A stretch of DNA of 6,419 bases from Paracoccaceae bacterium (GCA_009920815.1 RFZH01000135.1:1-6419), one strand, 5' to 3'. Positions 1 through 6,011 are shown, counted from the stretch's first letter. The notes: generated by a model not told the origin, from the sequence alone. Numbers and translations are program-made.

Positions 1-1475
1 CTGGCCCCTGAAACCACGGGCATATCTGGCATGAAATGAAAATCTGTTTCTTCGAACCAGTAACTTACTGATGCCTCGGGTTTTTGTTGATTTTGTGCCC
101 TCATTGAAAATGTAACATCGCGCAATTGACCCTTGTGGAGGTTTGTTGAAACCCACGTACGAGGTGCTTCTTTAAAGGTTTCAGGCCAAAATCTAAGGAT
201 CGTTTCTAAGTCAACCGATGGAATATTCGCACTTAAGCCGATGTTCCAACCTGTTGTATCAGCCCGCAAATCCGCCGAGGCAATGACGTGCGATTTGCTG
301 ATTTGATCTTCGATATAGATCTGCGACAGATCAACCGTGAACGGGTCCAATCCAAGCCGAAAATCAACACGCGCTTGGTTGGTAACAATTGGACTTGGCA
401 AAAGCGCAAATGGGTTTGCCTCAAGCTTTGTTACTTGCAGCTGACCTGTGAATTGTATTTTACCATCCGCGCCATTCTCAAGAACGGAATAGCCCGTCGA
501 GGACAGCGTGACATCACGACTGTTGACAGAAATCTCACTAAACTCGATTTCATTGTTGACGGGGTCAAAAGTGAAATATGTGCGGGCATCGTCAAATGGA
601 ATTGCACGCACATTATCATTTGGCCGTAACTGACCTTGTGAAATCTGTAATGTCCCGTTTATGGGCATAAGGACGCCGGTTTCGGTCAGACCACCGCGCA
701 AAGCCCCAGAGATTGTGGCATCCAAGGGGCCAAGCCACGCCAAAATCTTAGATTGATCAGCAAGACTTTGTGCTGGCATATCCGTAAGCAAAATACCAAA
801 TTCGGCAGCACGGTTTCCAATTGGACTTTTGTAATTAACTTCCAACGTCGAAACGCCGGCCCCACCATTCAACAAAGCCATATCGGCACGGATAACAAGC
901 GTCTCATCCTGTTGGGCAACGCGCAACCGCGCACCATCAACGATATAGCTTTGTTGAGATATTAGATCATCATATTGTACCGTTAGACCAACCAATTCGA
1001 ATTGTCTAAATTGGGACAAGGATTGATCTGCTGCCGCCTGATCAATTGCTGCCAAAACCGCATACAAATCCAAGCTCGTATTTGTTGGTTGCGCAAGATC
1101 ACCAAATTTAAGCGTTACTTGCCCGCCAAGGTCTAACGATACTTGGGCCTGCACGGTGTTTAACTGCAGAAATGACGGTTTATCCCCTTGTGACAGCGCG
1201 ACACGTTGCAAATTCAACGTTGGTTGCCAATTCTCTGACAGACCAATGGTCACGTCGTCAAAAGACAGAGTCACTCCGCTGATGGATGCATTTAATTGCT
1301 GTATCAAACGTTCTTGGACGGGGCGTGGCACTTGCAGATCCCGCCCCTTCATCACCACCAGTAATGCGCCACCAACCAAAATCAGCGTTACAAAAAGCGC
1401 AGCAATCGTACCCAGTACAGCGCGGATTATCGGATGCTGACGCAACCAAACCATCGCTGTGACAACTCGTTTCAC
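1..1475 (-). CDS. AsmA/YhdP-like protein with DUF3971 domain, C-terminus beyond the window
   Basis: The minus strand is open from a GTG at 1475 to the left edge, about 491 codons with no stop; an in-frame TAA lies upstream at 1497-1499. The start is uncertain: TTG at 1478, GTG at 1475 or ATG at 1454 would all keep the membrane segment. The N-terminus is short and basic (VKRVVTAMVWLRQHP), followed by one hydrophobic helix at about residues 19-42, so the protein is probably anchored in the inner membrane with the rest in the periplasm. The body is rich in beta-strand-like repeats, and residues 428-451 (RFWPETFKEAPRTWV, then NLHKGQL) match the DUF3971 signature I know from YhdP-type proteins. 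Known relatives (AsmA, TamB, YhdP) are repeating beta-groove proteins linked to phospholipid transport to the outer membrane; that role here is inferred. The gene is divergent from the peroxiredoxin gene. Family assignment is fairly sure, exact function is not. Confidence 0.82.
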   Translation of the reverse strand, partial: MKRVVTAMVWLRQHPIIRAVLGTIAALFVTLILVGGALLVVMKGRDLQVPRPVQERLIQQLNASISGVTLSFDDVTIGLSENWQPTLNLQRVALSQGDKPSFLQLNTVQAQVSLDLGGQVTLKFGDLAQPTNTSLDLYAVLAAIDQAAADQSLSQFRQFELVGLTVQYDDLISQQSYIVDGARLRVAQQDETLVIRADMALLNGGAGVSTLEVNYKSPIGNRAAEFGILLTDMPAQSLADQSKILAWLGPLDATISGALRGGLTETGVLMPINGTLQISQGQLRPNDNVRAIPFDDARTYFTFDPVNNEIEFSEISVNSRDVTLSSTGYSVLENGADGKIQFTGQLQVTKLEANPFALLPSPIVTNQARVDFRLGLDPFTVDLSQIYIEDQISKSHVIASADLRADTTGWNIGLSANIPSVDLETILRFWPETFKEAPRTWVSTNLHKGQLRDVTFSMRAQNQQKPEASVSYWFEETDFHFMPDMPVVSGA

Positions 1476-1557
1476 CAAAATCGCTTTCTTTCTCTTTTAA
1501 TTTTATCTAAGCACATTAGATTGACGAAATAACCCCTCATCGTGAAAGGATAATACA
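1476..1557. promoter_or_regulatory. Divergent intergenic region between the DUF3971 gene and the peroxiredoxin gene
   Basis: These 82 bp separate two divergently oriented genes, so promoters for both should lie here. The sequence is AT-rich, with a run of short T/C tracts at 1491-1505. On the plus strand a TTGACG at 1521-1526 resembles a -35 box, but I find no -10 box at the right distance: GATAAT at 1549-1554 is too far away (22 bp) and overlaps the ribosome-binding region. On the minus strand a TAAAAT-like stretch near 1500-1506 could be a -10 box, but its -35 partner is weak. I therefore mark the region only. Confidence 0.4.
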
Positions 1558-2019
1558 GTGTCTTCCCTTCCTTATCCAGCACCGACCGTTGAATTACCCC
1601 GCGACGGCGGAGAAATTCTGAACCTTGCCAGCCTTCGCCCAAACAAAGTTGTTCTGTTCTTTTATCCAAAAGACAATACCCCCGGCTGCACAAAAGAGGC
1701 GATTGGCTTTACCGAAGCTGCAGACGCATTTGCTGCAATTGGTGTGACCTTGGTCGGCATTTCAAAAGATTCAGTCACATCGCATGAAAAATTCATTGCA
1801 AAGCAAAATCTTAATGTCATCCTTTTATCCGATGAACATGGCACAGTCTGCGAAGATTTTGATGTTTGGAAAGAAAAATCCATGTATGGCAAAACATACT
1901 TGGGCATTGAACGGTCGACATTTTTAATTGATGGAAATGGACATGTTGTCCGTGAATGGCGCAAAGTCAAAGTTCCAGGGCATGTTGATGACGTTCTAGC
2001 GGCGGCAAAAGACCTGTGA
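1558..2019 (+). CDS. bcp: Thioredoxin-dependent peroxiredoxin, PrxQ/Bcp family
   Basis: This 153-residue protein has the usual length of bacterial Bcp/PrxQ enzymes, which reduce hydrogen peroxide and organic hydroperoxides in the cytoplasm using thiol donors. The active-site motif FFYPKDNTPGCT is intact: P37, T41 and the peroxidatic C44 fit the PxxxTxxC pattern. A second cysteine, C98 in DEHGTVCEDFDVW, aligns with C99 of E. coli Bcp, and the KTYLGIERSTFLID stretch at about 112-125 is also typical. The alpha2 resolving cysteine of classical Bcp, five residues after the peroxidatic one, is Ile49 here, so recycling may use C98 or an external thiol. The start is a GTG with AAGGA at 1546-1550, 7 nt upstream. 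The TGA stop overlaps the GTG of the next gene (GTGA), suggesting translational coupling with the DUF455 protein. Family assignment is very sure. Confidence 0.95.
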   Translation: MSSLPYPAPTVELPRDGGEILNLASLRPNKVVLFFYPKDNTPGCTKEAIGFTEAADAFAAIGVTLVGISKDSVTSHEKFIAKQNLNVILLSDEHGTVCEDFDVWKEKSMYGKTYLGIERSTFLIDGNGHVVREWRKVKVPGHVDDVLAAAKDL

Positions 2020-2843
2020 CCGCACCGACACTTACCGAAATGGCGACGGCCGTCTTGATGACAAAAGACGCCCGTGAAAAGACGGCACTATCAAAATCAT
2101 ATGCGGAAACTTGGTTTGCTGCGCGTGACAAAGGCGAAACAATACCCATTGGAACGGCTCAGCCGCCACTGCATCCCGCGCGCCCAGATAAACCTGACCT
2201 GTTGTCTCCGCGGGATGTACCGCGCCGCAGACCGGGATCAGCCGCAGGCCGCATCGCGCTTTTGCATGCGGTCGCGCATATCGAATTGAACGCAGTGGAT
2301 CTGCATTGGGACATTATTGCCCGTTTTGGCCATATTAAAATGCCAACGGGTTTCTATGATGATTGGGTAAAATCCGCCGCCGAAGAAAGCAAACATTTTA
2401 ACTTGGTCTGTGACTGCCTCGAAAGCTTGGGAAGCTTTTATGGCGCGCTGCCCGCACATGCCTATATGTGGCAAGCGGCAGAGGACACCCGAGACGATTT
2501 GCTTGGGCGCTTGGCTGTTGTGCCGATGGTGCTGGAAGCGCGCGGCCTAGACGTGACACCAGGAATGATAGAATTGTTTGAAAAAGCAGGCGTAACCCAA
2601 GCGGTCGATGCACTTAAGGTGATTTATTCAGAAGAGGTTGCACATGTGGCCTATGGTTCAAAATGGTTCAACTTTATGTGCGGCCGCGACAATTTGGACC
2701 CAAAAGACGTATTTCACCAATTGGTACGAAAATACTTCAAAGGCGCTCTAAAACCCCCGTTTAACGAAGAAAAACGTGCCGATGCTGGTATACCGCCTGA
2801 TTTTTATTGGCCACTTGCCGATCAGATGGGTGTGAAACTGTAA
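2016..2843 (+). CDS. DUF455 ferritin-like protein with a putative diiron site
   Basis: This 275-residue protein matches the DUF455 family, a branch of the ferritin-like four-helix-bundle superfamily whose reaction is not established to my knowledge. The ligand set expected for a carboxylate-bridged diiron centre can be read in order: E90 in HAVAHIELNAVDLHWD, then E124-S-K-H127, then E174 in LEARGLDVTPG, then E207-V-A-H210 in SEEVAHVAYG. This gives the E, ExxH, E, ExxH layout seen in ferritin-like oxygenases and oxidases. H84 and H88 lie just before the first ligand. There is no signal peptide or membrane segment, so the protein is probably cytoplasmic. The GTG start sits in a 4-nt overlap with the peroxiredoxin stop and has no strong ribosome-binding site of its own, consistent with re-initiation. 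A role in iron or oxidative-stress handling is inference from the neighbour. The related tRNA hydroxylase MiaE is a possible functional analogue, but nothing here shows that activity. Confidence 0.9.
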   Translation: MTAPTLTEMATAVLMTKDAREKTALSKSYAETWFAARDKGETIPIGTAQPPLHPARPDKPDLLSPRDVPRRRPGSAAGRIALLHAVAHIELNAVDLHWDIIARFGHIKMPTGFYDDWVKSAAEESKHFNLVCDCLESLGSFYGALPAHAYMWQAAEDTRDDLLGRLAVVPMVLEARGLDVTPGMIELFEKAGVTQAVDALKVIYSEEVAHVAYGSKWFNFMCGRDNLDPKDVFHQLVRKYFKGALKPPFNEEKRADAGIPPDFYWPLADQMGVKL

Positions 2844-2879
2844 CAATTGTTGCCCTTCTATGATGGGCTGCTTTCCGCA

Positions 2880-2909
2880 CATGTGGCGCAAAAATTGTTG
2901 CACCACATG
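2880..2909. repeat. Imperfect inverted repeat (hairpin) between the DUF455 and M23 genes
   Basis: CATGTGG at 2880-2886 pairs with CCACATG at 2903-2909. After one C/A mismatch, GCAA at 2888-2891 pairs with TTGC at 2898-2901, leaving a 6-nt loop: 11 base pairs in all. No T-tract follows, so it is not a standard Rho-independent terminator. It could be an mRNA-processing or stability hairpin between two gene pairs, or an operator with dyad symmetry. The nonamer AATTGTTGC occurs at 2845-2853 and again at 2893-2901, inside the hairpin. Confidence 0.5.
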
Positions 2910-2962
2910 CATTTGGACGTTACCCAAGTGCGCAACACGGGATGAAAACAGGAATTCTTGGG

Positions 2963-4111
2963 GTGAGACATCGAATATCAATAGGGCTTGATCGTTTTTG
3001 GTCGCGTTATTTCCCTGAGCGTCGCGTCTTTTTGAAATCAGATGACGATACACGTTTTATTCGTTTGCGACCGACTGTTCAGGCTTCGCTGTTTTTGGTG
3101 ATGGCCTCATTGTTGGCTTGGGTTATCATTGCGACTTCTATTTTGGTTATGGACAGTATCGGCGCCGGCAATTTTCGTGAACAAGCCATCCGAGACCAAG
3201 AAACCTATCAGCAGCGCTTGCAATACATGGCGCAAGAACGTGATATCCGCGCGGAAGAGGCAACCAAAGCCCAACGCCGTTTTGACGAAGCGCTGGAACA
3301 GGTTTCGATCATGCAGCAAGAACTTTTGCAAGCGGATCTAAAACGCCGCGAATTGGTGGCAGCGCTTGAAACGACACAAATTAAGATGCGCGCCGCACTT
3401 AAGGAAACAAATACTGTCAAAGAAAACATCGCCGCATTAACATCGGATGATCCAAACGCAGTCGCAAAATTAGCTCAGACTGGTTCAAACGCTAATTCAG
3501 ATCAGCTGGGATATTTAACGAAAGCCTTGAATGAAACGGCGGCTGAACGCGACAAAATGGCACAAGAAGCGCAAGAGGCTTTGGCCAAAGCCCAAGAAAT
3601 CGAATTAGAATTGCGTCTGAGTGAGCAACGCACTGAACAAATCTTTCGCCAAATCGAAGAGGCGATGACCGTTTCCATAAAACCGCTGAATAAAATGTTT
3701 ACATCCGCAGGCATGAACCCAGACAGCTTGATCGAGTCGATCCGGAAAGGTTATGCAGGCTATGGCGGACCAATGACAAAGTTGTCCACCCATGGTGCAG
3801 AGCCAAGCGCCTCAGAGACACGCGCCTTGGCGATCTTGCGTGACCTTGACGAAATGAACGTTTACCGTATTGCCGTCGATAAAGTACCCTTTGCAAGCCC
3901 GTTGAAAAGTGCGTTTCGCTTTACATCCGGATATGGTCGCCGCTGGGGGCGCATGCATTACGGTACAGATTTCGCCGCCCCCCACGGTACGCCGATTTAT
4001 GCCACTGCGGATGGTGTTGTGGTACATGCGGGCTGGTCATCCGGCTACGGACGTCTTATTAAGATCAAACACGATTTCGGCTATGAGACGAGATTTGGAA
4101 AAACCCAATGA
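2963..4111 (+). CDS. Membrane-anchored coiled-coil M23 (LytM-type) peptidase homologue, catalytic domain truncated
   Basis: From the GTG at 2963, with AGGA at 2950-2953 9 nt upstream, the product is 382 residues; an in-frame ATG at 2942 would add seven residues but has a poor ribosome-binding site. Residues 1-38 are basic and cytoplasmic (RYFPERRVFLKSDDDTRFIR), about 41-63 form a membrane helix, and about 70-235 form a long Gln/Glu/Ala-rich coiled coil in the periplasm. The M23 zinc-peptidase domain begins near 318 (FRFTSGYGRRWGRMHYGTDFAAPHGTPIY) with the first two metal ligands H332 and D336. M23 enzymes cut peptidoglycan cross-bridges. The domain stops after YETRFGK: the later catalytic His and the HxH zinc motif are missing, so the product should be inactive as an endopeptidase. 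The normal family C-terminus lies just downstream in another frame, pointing to an internal deletion. The gene pairs with the bactofilin that follows. A non-enzymatic scaffold role, or a sequencing or assembly fault, cannot be excluded. Confidence 0.88.
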   Translation: MRHRISIGLDRFWSRYFPERRVFLKSDDDTRFIRLRPTVQASLFLVMASLLAWVIIATSILVMDSIGAGNFREQAIRDQETYQQRLQYMAQERDIRAEEATKAQRRFDEALEQVSIMQQELLQADLKRRELVAALETTQIKMRAALKETNTVKENIAALTSDDPNAVAKLAQTGSNANSDQLGYLTKALNETAAERDKMAQEAQEALAKAQEIELELRLSEQRTEQIFRQIEEAMTVSIKPLNKMFTSAGMNPDSLIESIRKGYAGYGGPMTKLSTHGAEPSASETRALAILRDLDEMNVYRIAVDKVPFASPLKSAFRFTSGYGRRWGRMHYGTDFAAPHGTPIYATADGVVVHAGWSSGYGRLIKIKHDFGYETRFGKTQ

Positions 4112-4143
4112 AGTACTTAGAGGCTGGACATGATGTTTTCTAA
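4090..4143 (+). pseudogene. Out-of-frame remnant of the M23 peptidase C-terminus
   Basis: In the -1 frame relative to the M23 gene these bases read EIWKNPMKYLEAGHDVF and then TAA at 4141-4143. The NPMxYL part followed by an acidic/aromatic tail is how many proteobacterial M23 proteins of this type end, after HLHYE and a short strand. The upstream frame ends at TGA 4109-4111, inside this stretch. The junction must lie between about 4085 and 4107. An A5 run at 4099-4103 could allow occasional slippage into this frame, but the joined product would still lack the HxH segment, so a base-sized indel alone does not explain the break. The remnant stop falls inside the bactofilin start, showing that the two genes originally overlapped by about 11-14 nt. 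Confidence 0.7.
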
Positions 4144-4621
4144 AAGCAAAATTAACGACCCTGCACCCAAAGAGGACGCAGCGAAACCTGCAGCACCTGT
4201 GACGGCGGAAAAACCTGCCGCGCCACTGGCAAGTGCGCCAAAGCCAAAGCCGGCCGCTTCGGTTTTGTCTGCTGATTTACATGTCATCGGCAACATCAAA
4301 ACAACCGGTGATATTCAAGTCGAAGGCACCGTCGAAGGCGACATTCGCGCGCATTTACTGACGATCGGTGAAACCGCAACCATAAAAGGCGAAGTTATTG
4401 CGGATGACATCGTGGTGAATGGCCGTGTGATTGGCCGTGTGCGCGGATTAAAAGTTCGACTGACCGCGACTGCAAAAGTCGAGGGCGATATCATTCACAA
4501 AACAATCGCAATTGAATCCGGCGCACATTTCGAAGGCTCCGTTCAGCGCCAAGACGATCCGTTGTCCGCTGGTGCAAAGGCAAAAGCTGCAGCAGACCCA
4601 ACAGCAGATGCAGCAAAGTAA
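4130..4621 (+). CDS. Bactofilin (polymer-forming cytoskeletal protein)
   Basis: The 163-residue product has the bactofilin layout. A flexible N-terminal tail rich in Ala, Pro and Lys (about residues 10-43) precedes a beta-helical core at about 44-140 made of short repeats (IGNIKTTGDIQVEGTVEGDI, then ATIKGEVIADDIVVNGRVIG, then ATAKVEGDI). A short Ala/Lys-rich tail ends it. Bactofilins polymerise without nucleotides into membrane-associated filaments that localise cell-wall enzymes; in Caulobacter and Helicobacter they work with peptidoglycan synthases or M23 endopeptidases. Two adjacent ATG codons (4130 and 4133) share the AGAGG at 4119-4123; the second, giving MFSKSK, is equally likely. The start lies inside the ancestral end of the M23 gene, implying translational coupling before that gene was broken. 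The gene ends 20 nt before a strong terminator. The family call is very sure; cell-shape function is inferred. Confidence 0.94.
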   Translation: MMFSKSKINDPAPKEDAAKPAAPVTAEKPAAPLASAPKPKPAASVLSADLHVIGNIKTTGDIQVEGTVEGDIRAHLLTIGETATIKGEVIADDIVVNGRVIGRVRGLKVRLTATAKVEGDIIHKTIAIESGAHFEGSVQRQDDPLSAGAKAKAAADPTADAAK

Positions 4622-4641
4622 ATTATCGCAATTTACGATTA

Positions 4642-4669
4642 AAAAGGCCCCGTATCAGCGGGGCTTTTT
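4642..4669. terminator. Rho-independent terminator, probably bidirectional
   Basis: CCCCG at 4648-4652 pairs with CGGGG at 4659-4663 around the 6-nt loop TATCAG. The stem extends outward through G4647-C4664, a G4646/T4665 wobble and four A-T pairs, giving 11 pairs. T5 follows on the plus strand for the bactofilin transcript, and A5 on the other side serves as the T-tract for the convergent thioesterase transcript. The hairpin sits exactly between the two convergent stop codons (4621 and 4679). Confidence 0.92.
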
Positions 4670-4678
4670 CATTGGTCG

Positions 4679-5101
4679 CTATGGTTTGGGCGGGATTGAA
4701 TATGTCAATGACGCGCGGGCCACCGGAGCGCTCATCCCGATTGAATATATCAACGCATCTCCAACCGCCAGGACGCGACCCATTTTATAAATACGACATT
4801 CAGCAACCAAATCAGTATTTGCTGTCGGTTTGCGCATGAAATCAATCGAACAATTCGTCGTCACCGCCAAAGCCTCGCGCCCGATACGCGCCAACACAGC
4901 CATGTACATGGCACAATCTGCCAAGGTAAACATTGTGGGCCCAGAAACAGTGCCACCCGGACGCAGGTGTTTGTCCGTAATAATCATCCGCACACGGGTA
5001 AGTTCATCGGTTAAATCTTCGATCACAAAATCATCTTTGACCTGAGGAAACACCTCAGACAAATAATCTTGTAATTCTGTAATCGTAAAACGTAACGGCA
5101 T
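4679..5101 (-). CDS. PaaI-family hotdog-fold acyl-CoA thioesterase
   Basis: This 140-residue protein has the size and pattern of PaaI/YdiI-type hotdog thioesterases, cytoplasmic oligomers that hydrolyse acyl- or aryl-CoA to the free acid and CoA. The signature region reads KHLRPGGTVSGPTMFTLADCAMYMAVLA at residues 44-71, given here in pieces: H45 and the RPGG turn, then SGP at 53-55, and D62 on the central helix as the likely catalytic acid. TTNCSIDFMRKP at 81-92 is the usual second conserved strand. Where PaaI has HGG, this protein has SGP; I recall this variant in alphaproteobacterial members, so it may be a subfamily trait. The ATG at 5101 has a purine-rich GGGGGA about 5 nt upstream on the minus strand. 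It is divergent from the enoyl-CoA hydratase homologue, consistent with a shared acyl-CoA theme. The natural substrate cannot be read from sequence. Confidence 0.88.
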   Translation of the reverse strand: MPLRFTITELQDYLSEVFPQVKDDFVIEDLTDELTRVRMIITDKHLRPGGTVSGPTMFTLADCAMYMAVLARIGREALAVTTNCSIDFMRKPTANTDLVAECRIYKMGRVLAVGDALIYSIGMSAPVARASLTYSIPPKP

Positions 5102-5157
5102 TCTTTTCCCCCGATCTTTTTCGGTCTATGTTTTGCGAAAATCTATCGGAGGACAAG
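5102..5157. promoter_or_regulatory. Divergent intergenic region between the thioesterase and crotonase-family genes
   Basis: This 56-bp gap must hold the 5' signals of two divergent genes. The plus-strand side ends in GGAGGA at 5148-5153, a near-consensus ribosome-binding site 4 nt before ATG 5158. This decides the start of the crotonase-family gene and rules against the upstream ATG at 5128. On the minus strand GGGGGA lies just before ATG 5101. A small dyad CCGA/TCGG at 5111-5114 and 5121-5124 surrounds a T-rich loop. No convincing -35/-10 pair is visible, and promoters may reach into the coding regions. Confidence 0.45.
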
Positions 5158-5943
5158 ATGGCAATTCTAGAACGTTACGACACAAATGCAGTCGCGCATT
5201 TGAAATTGAATTCACCCGAACGCCTGAATGCCTTGTCAGACGAAATGTTGGCAGCATTACAAGAGCAATTTGACGCGCTGAAAAACGACACGTCTGTTCG
5301 TGCGATTATTTTGTCAGGCGAAGGCAAAGCATTCTGCGCGGGCCACGATTTGAAACAAATGACCGCAGGCCGTCAGGCCCAAGATGGTGGCAAGGCATAT
5401 TTTAAGGACCTATTTGATCGCTGCACCCAGATGATGATGTCGATCCGCACCCTGCCCCAGCCTGTCATCGCCCAAGTTCATGGCATCGCAACCGCTGCAG
5501 GGTGTCAATTGGTCGCCAGCTGTGACATGGCCGTCGCCGCACAGGGCACACGTTTTGGTGTAAATGGCGTCAATATAGGTTTGTTCTGTTCGACACCCAT
5601 GGTCGCGCTATCGCGCAATATTCCACGAAAAATGGCGTTTGAAATGCTTTCGACCGGTGAATTCATTCAAGCAGAGCGTGCCCAAGAGTTGGGATTGGTA
5701 AATCGCGTTGTGGCACATGATGATTTGGCAGATGAAACCGTCCGTTTGGCACAAACCGTTGCGGCGAAATTAGGAGTGGCCGTTAAGATCGGAAAAGAAG
5801 CATTTTACGCCCAATCCGAAATGTCGATGCAAGATGCCTATAATTATGCGGGGGATGTGATGGTCCAAAACATGCTTTATCGCGATACCGAAGAAGGCAT
5901 TGCCGCATTCTTGGAAAAACGCCCACCAAATTGGGAACAATAA
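5158..5943 (+). CDS. Enoyl-CoA hydratase/isomerase family protein, ECHDC3-like
   Basis: The 261-residue product is a full-length crotonase-fold protein. FCAGHDLKQM at 59-68 gives the first oxyanion-hole region. VHGIATAAGCQLVASCDMAV at 107-126 is the second CoA-pocket region, followed by FGVNGVNIGLFCSTPMVALS at 133-152. These stretches and the C-terminal FLEKRPPNWEQ resemble the ECHDC3 group rather than classical FadB or crotonase. The two glutamates that activate water in crotonase (E144 and E164 of the rat enzyme) align with Q117 and G137, so ordinary hydratase chemistry is unlikely; a different acyl-CoA reaction or binding role is possible. The protein is soluble, with no signal peptide or membrane segment. 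The start at 5158 is set by GGAGGA just upstream; a longer version from 5128 would add ten non-conserved residues across that site. It is divergent from a thioesterase, so an acyl-CoA side pathway is plausible. Confidence 0.9.
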   Translation: MAILERYDTNAVAHLKLNSPERLNALSDEMLAALQEQFDALKNDTSVRAIILSGEGKAFCAGHDLKQMTAGRQAQDGGKAYFKDLFDRCTQMMMSIRTLPQPVIAQVHGIATAAGCQLVASCDMAVAAQGTRFGVNGVNIGLFCSTPMVALSRNIPRKMAFEMLSTGEFIQAERAQELGLVNRVVAHDDLADETVRLAQTVAAKLGVAVKIGKEAFYAQSEMSMQDAYNYAGDVMVQNMLYRDTEEGIAAFLEKRPPNWEQ

Positions 5944-5950
5944 GTAACGC

Positions 5951-6011
5951 TTGACCCAAGTTTTTGGTATTTGGTCAATACTGAAAGACGTTATTTTCCT
6001 ATCTTGACCAA
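5951..6011. repeat. Three TTGACC-type elements upstream of the tRNA gene
   Basis: TTGACCCAA occurs at 5951-5959, its inverse TTGGTCAA at 5971-5978, and TTGACCAA at 6004-6011. The first two can fold into an imperfect hairpin just after the crotonase-family gene. The last two form a perfect 8-bp inverted repeat 25 bp apart, and the third copy doubles as the -35 box of the tRNA promoter. They may be an operator, a weak terminator stem or chance in AT-rich DNA. Confidence 0.35.

Noticed and set aside
288..1440. Several plus-strand open frames of 70-113 codons (288-629, 753-965, 1156-1440)
   Set aside because: They lie opposite a continuous 491-codon minus-strand frame with a membrane segment and DUF3971 signature; their translations are low-complexity or resemble no family.
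1258..1449. Minus-strand 63-codon frame inside the start of the DUF3971 gene
   Set aside because: It is in a different frame from the DUF3971 gene, has no ribosome-binding site and no recognisable protein features.
1521..1554. Possible promoter TTGACG ... GATAAT before the peroxiredoxin gene
   Set aside because: The boxes are 22 bp apart, and the second overlaps the ribosome-binding site, leaving almost no leader.
3909..4133. Plus-strand 74-codon frame over the end of the M23 gene (ends in NEVLRGWT)
   Set aside because: It is the +1 frame, which yields no M23-like sequence; the family-like C-terminus is in the -1 frame instead.
4512..4790. Plus-strand 92-codon frame running from the bactofilin gene through the terminator
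   Set aside because: It crosses a strong terminator and overlaps the convergent thioesterase gene; there is no start signal or family resemblance.
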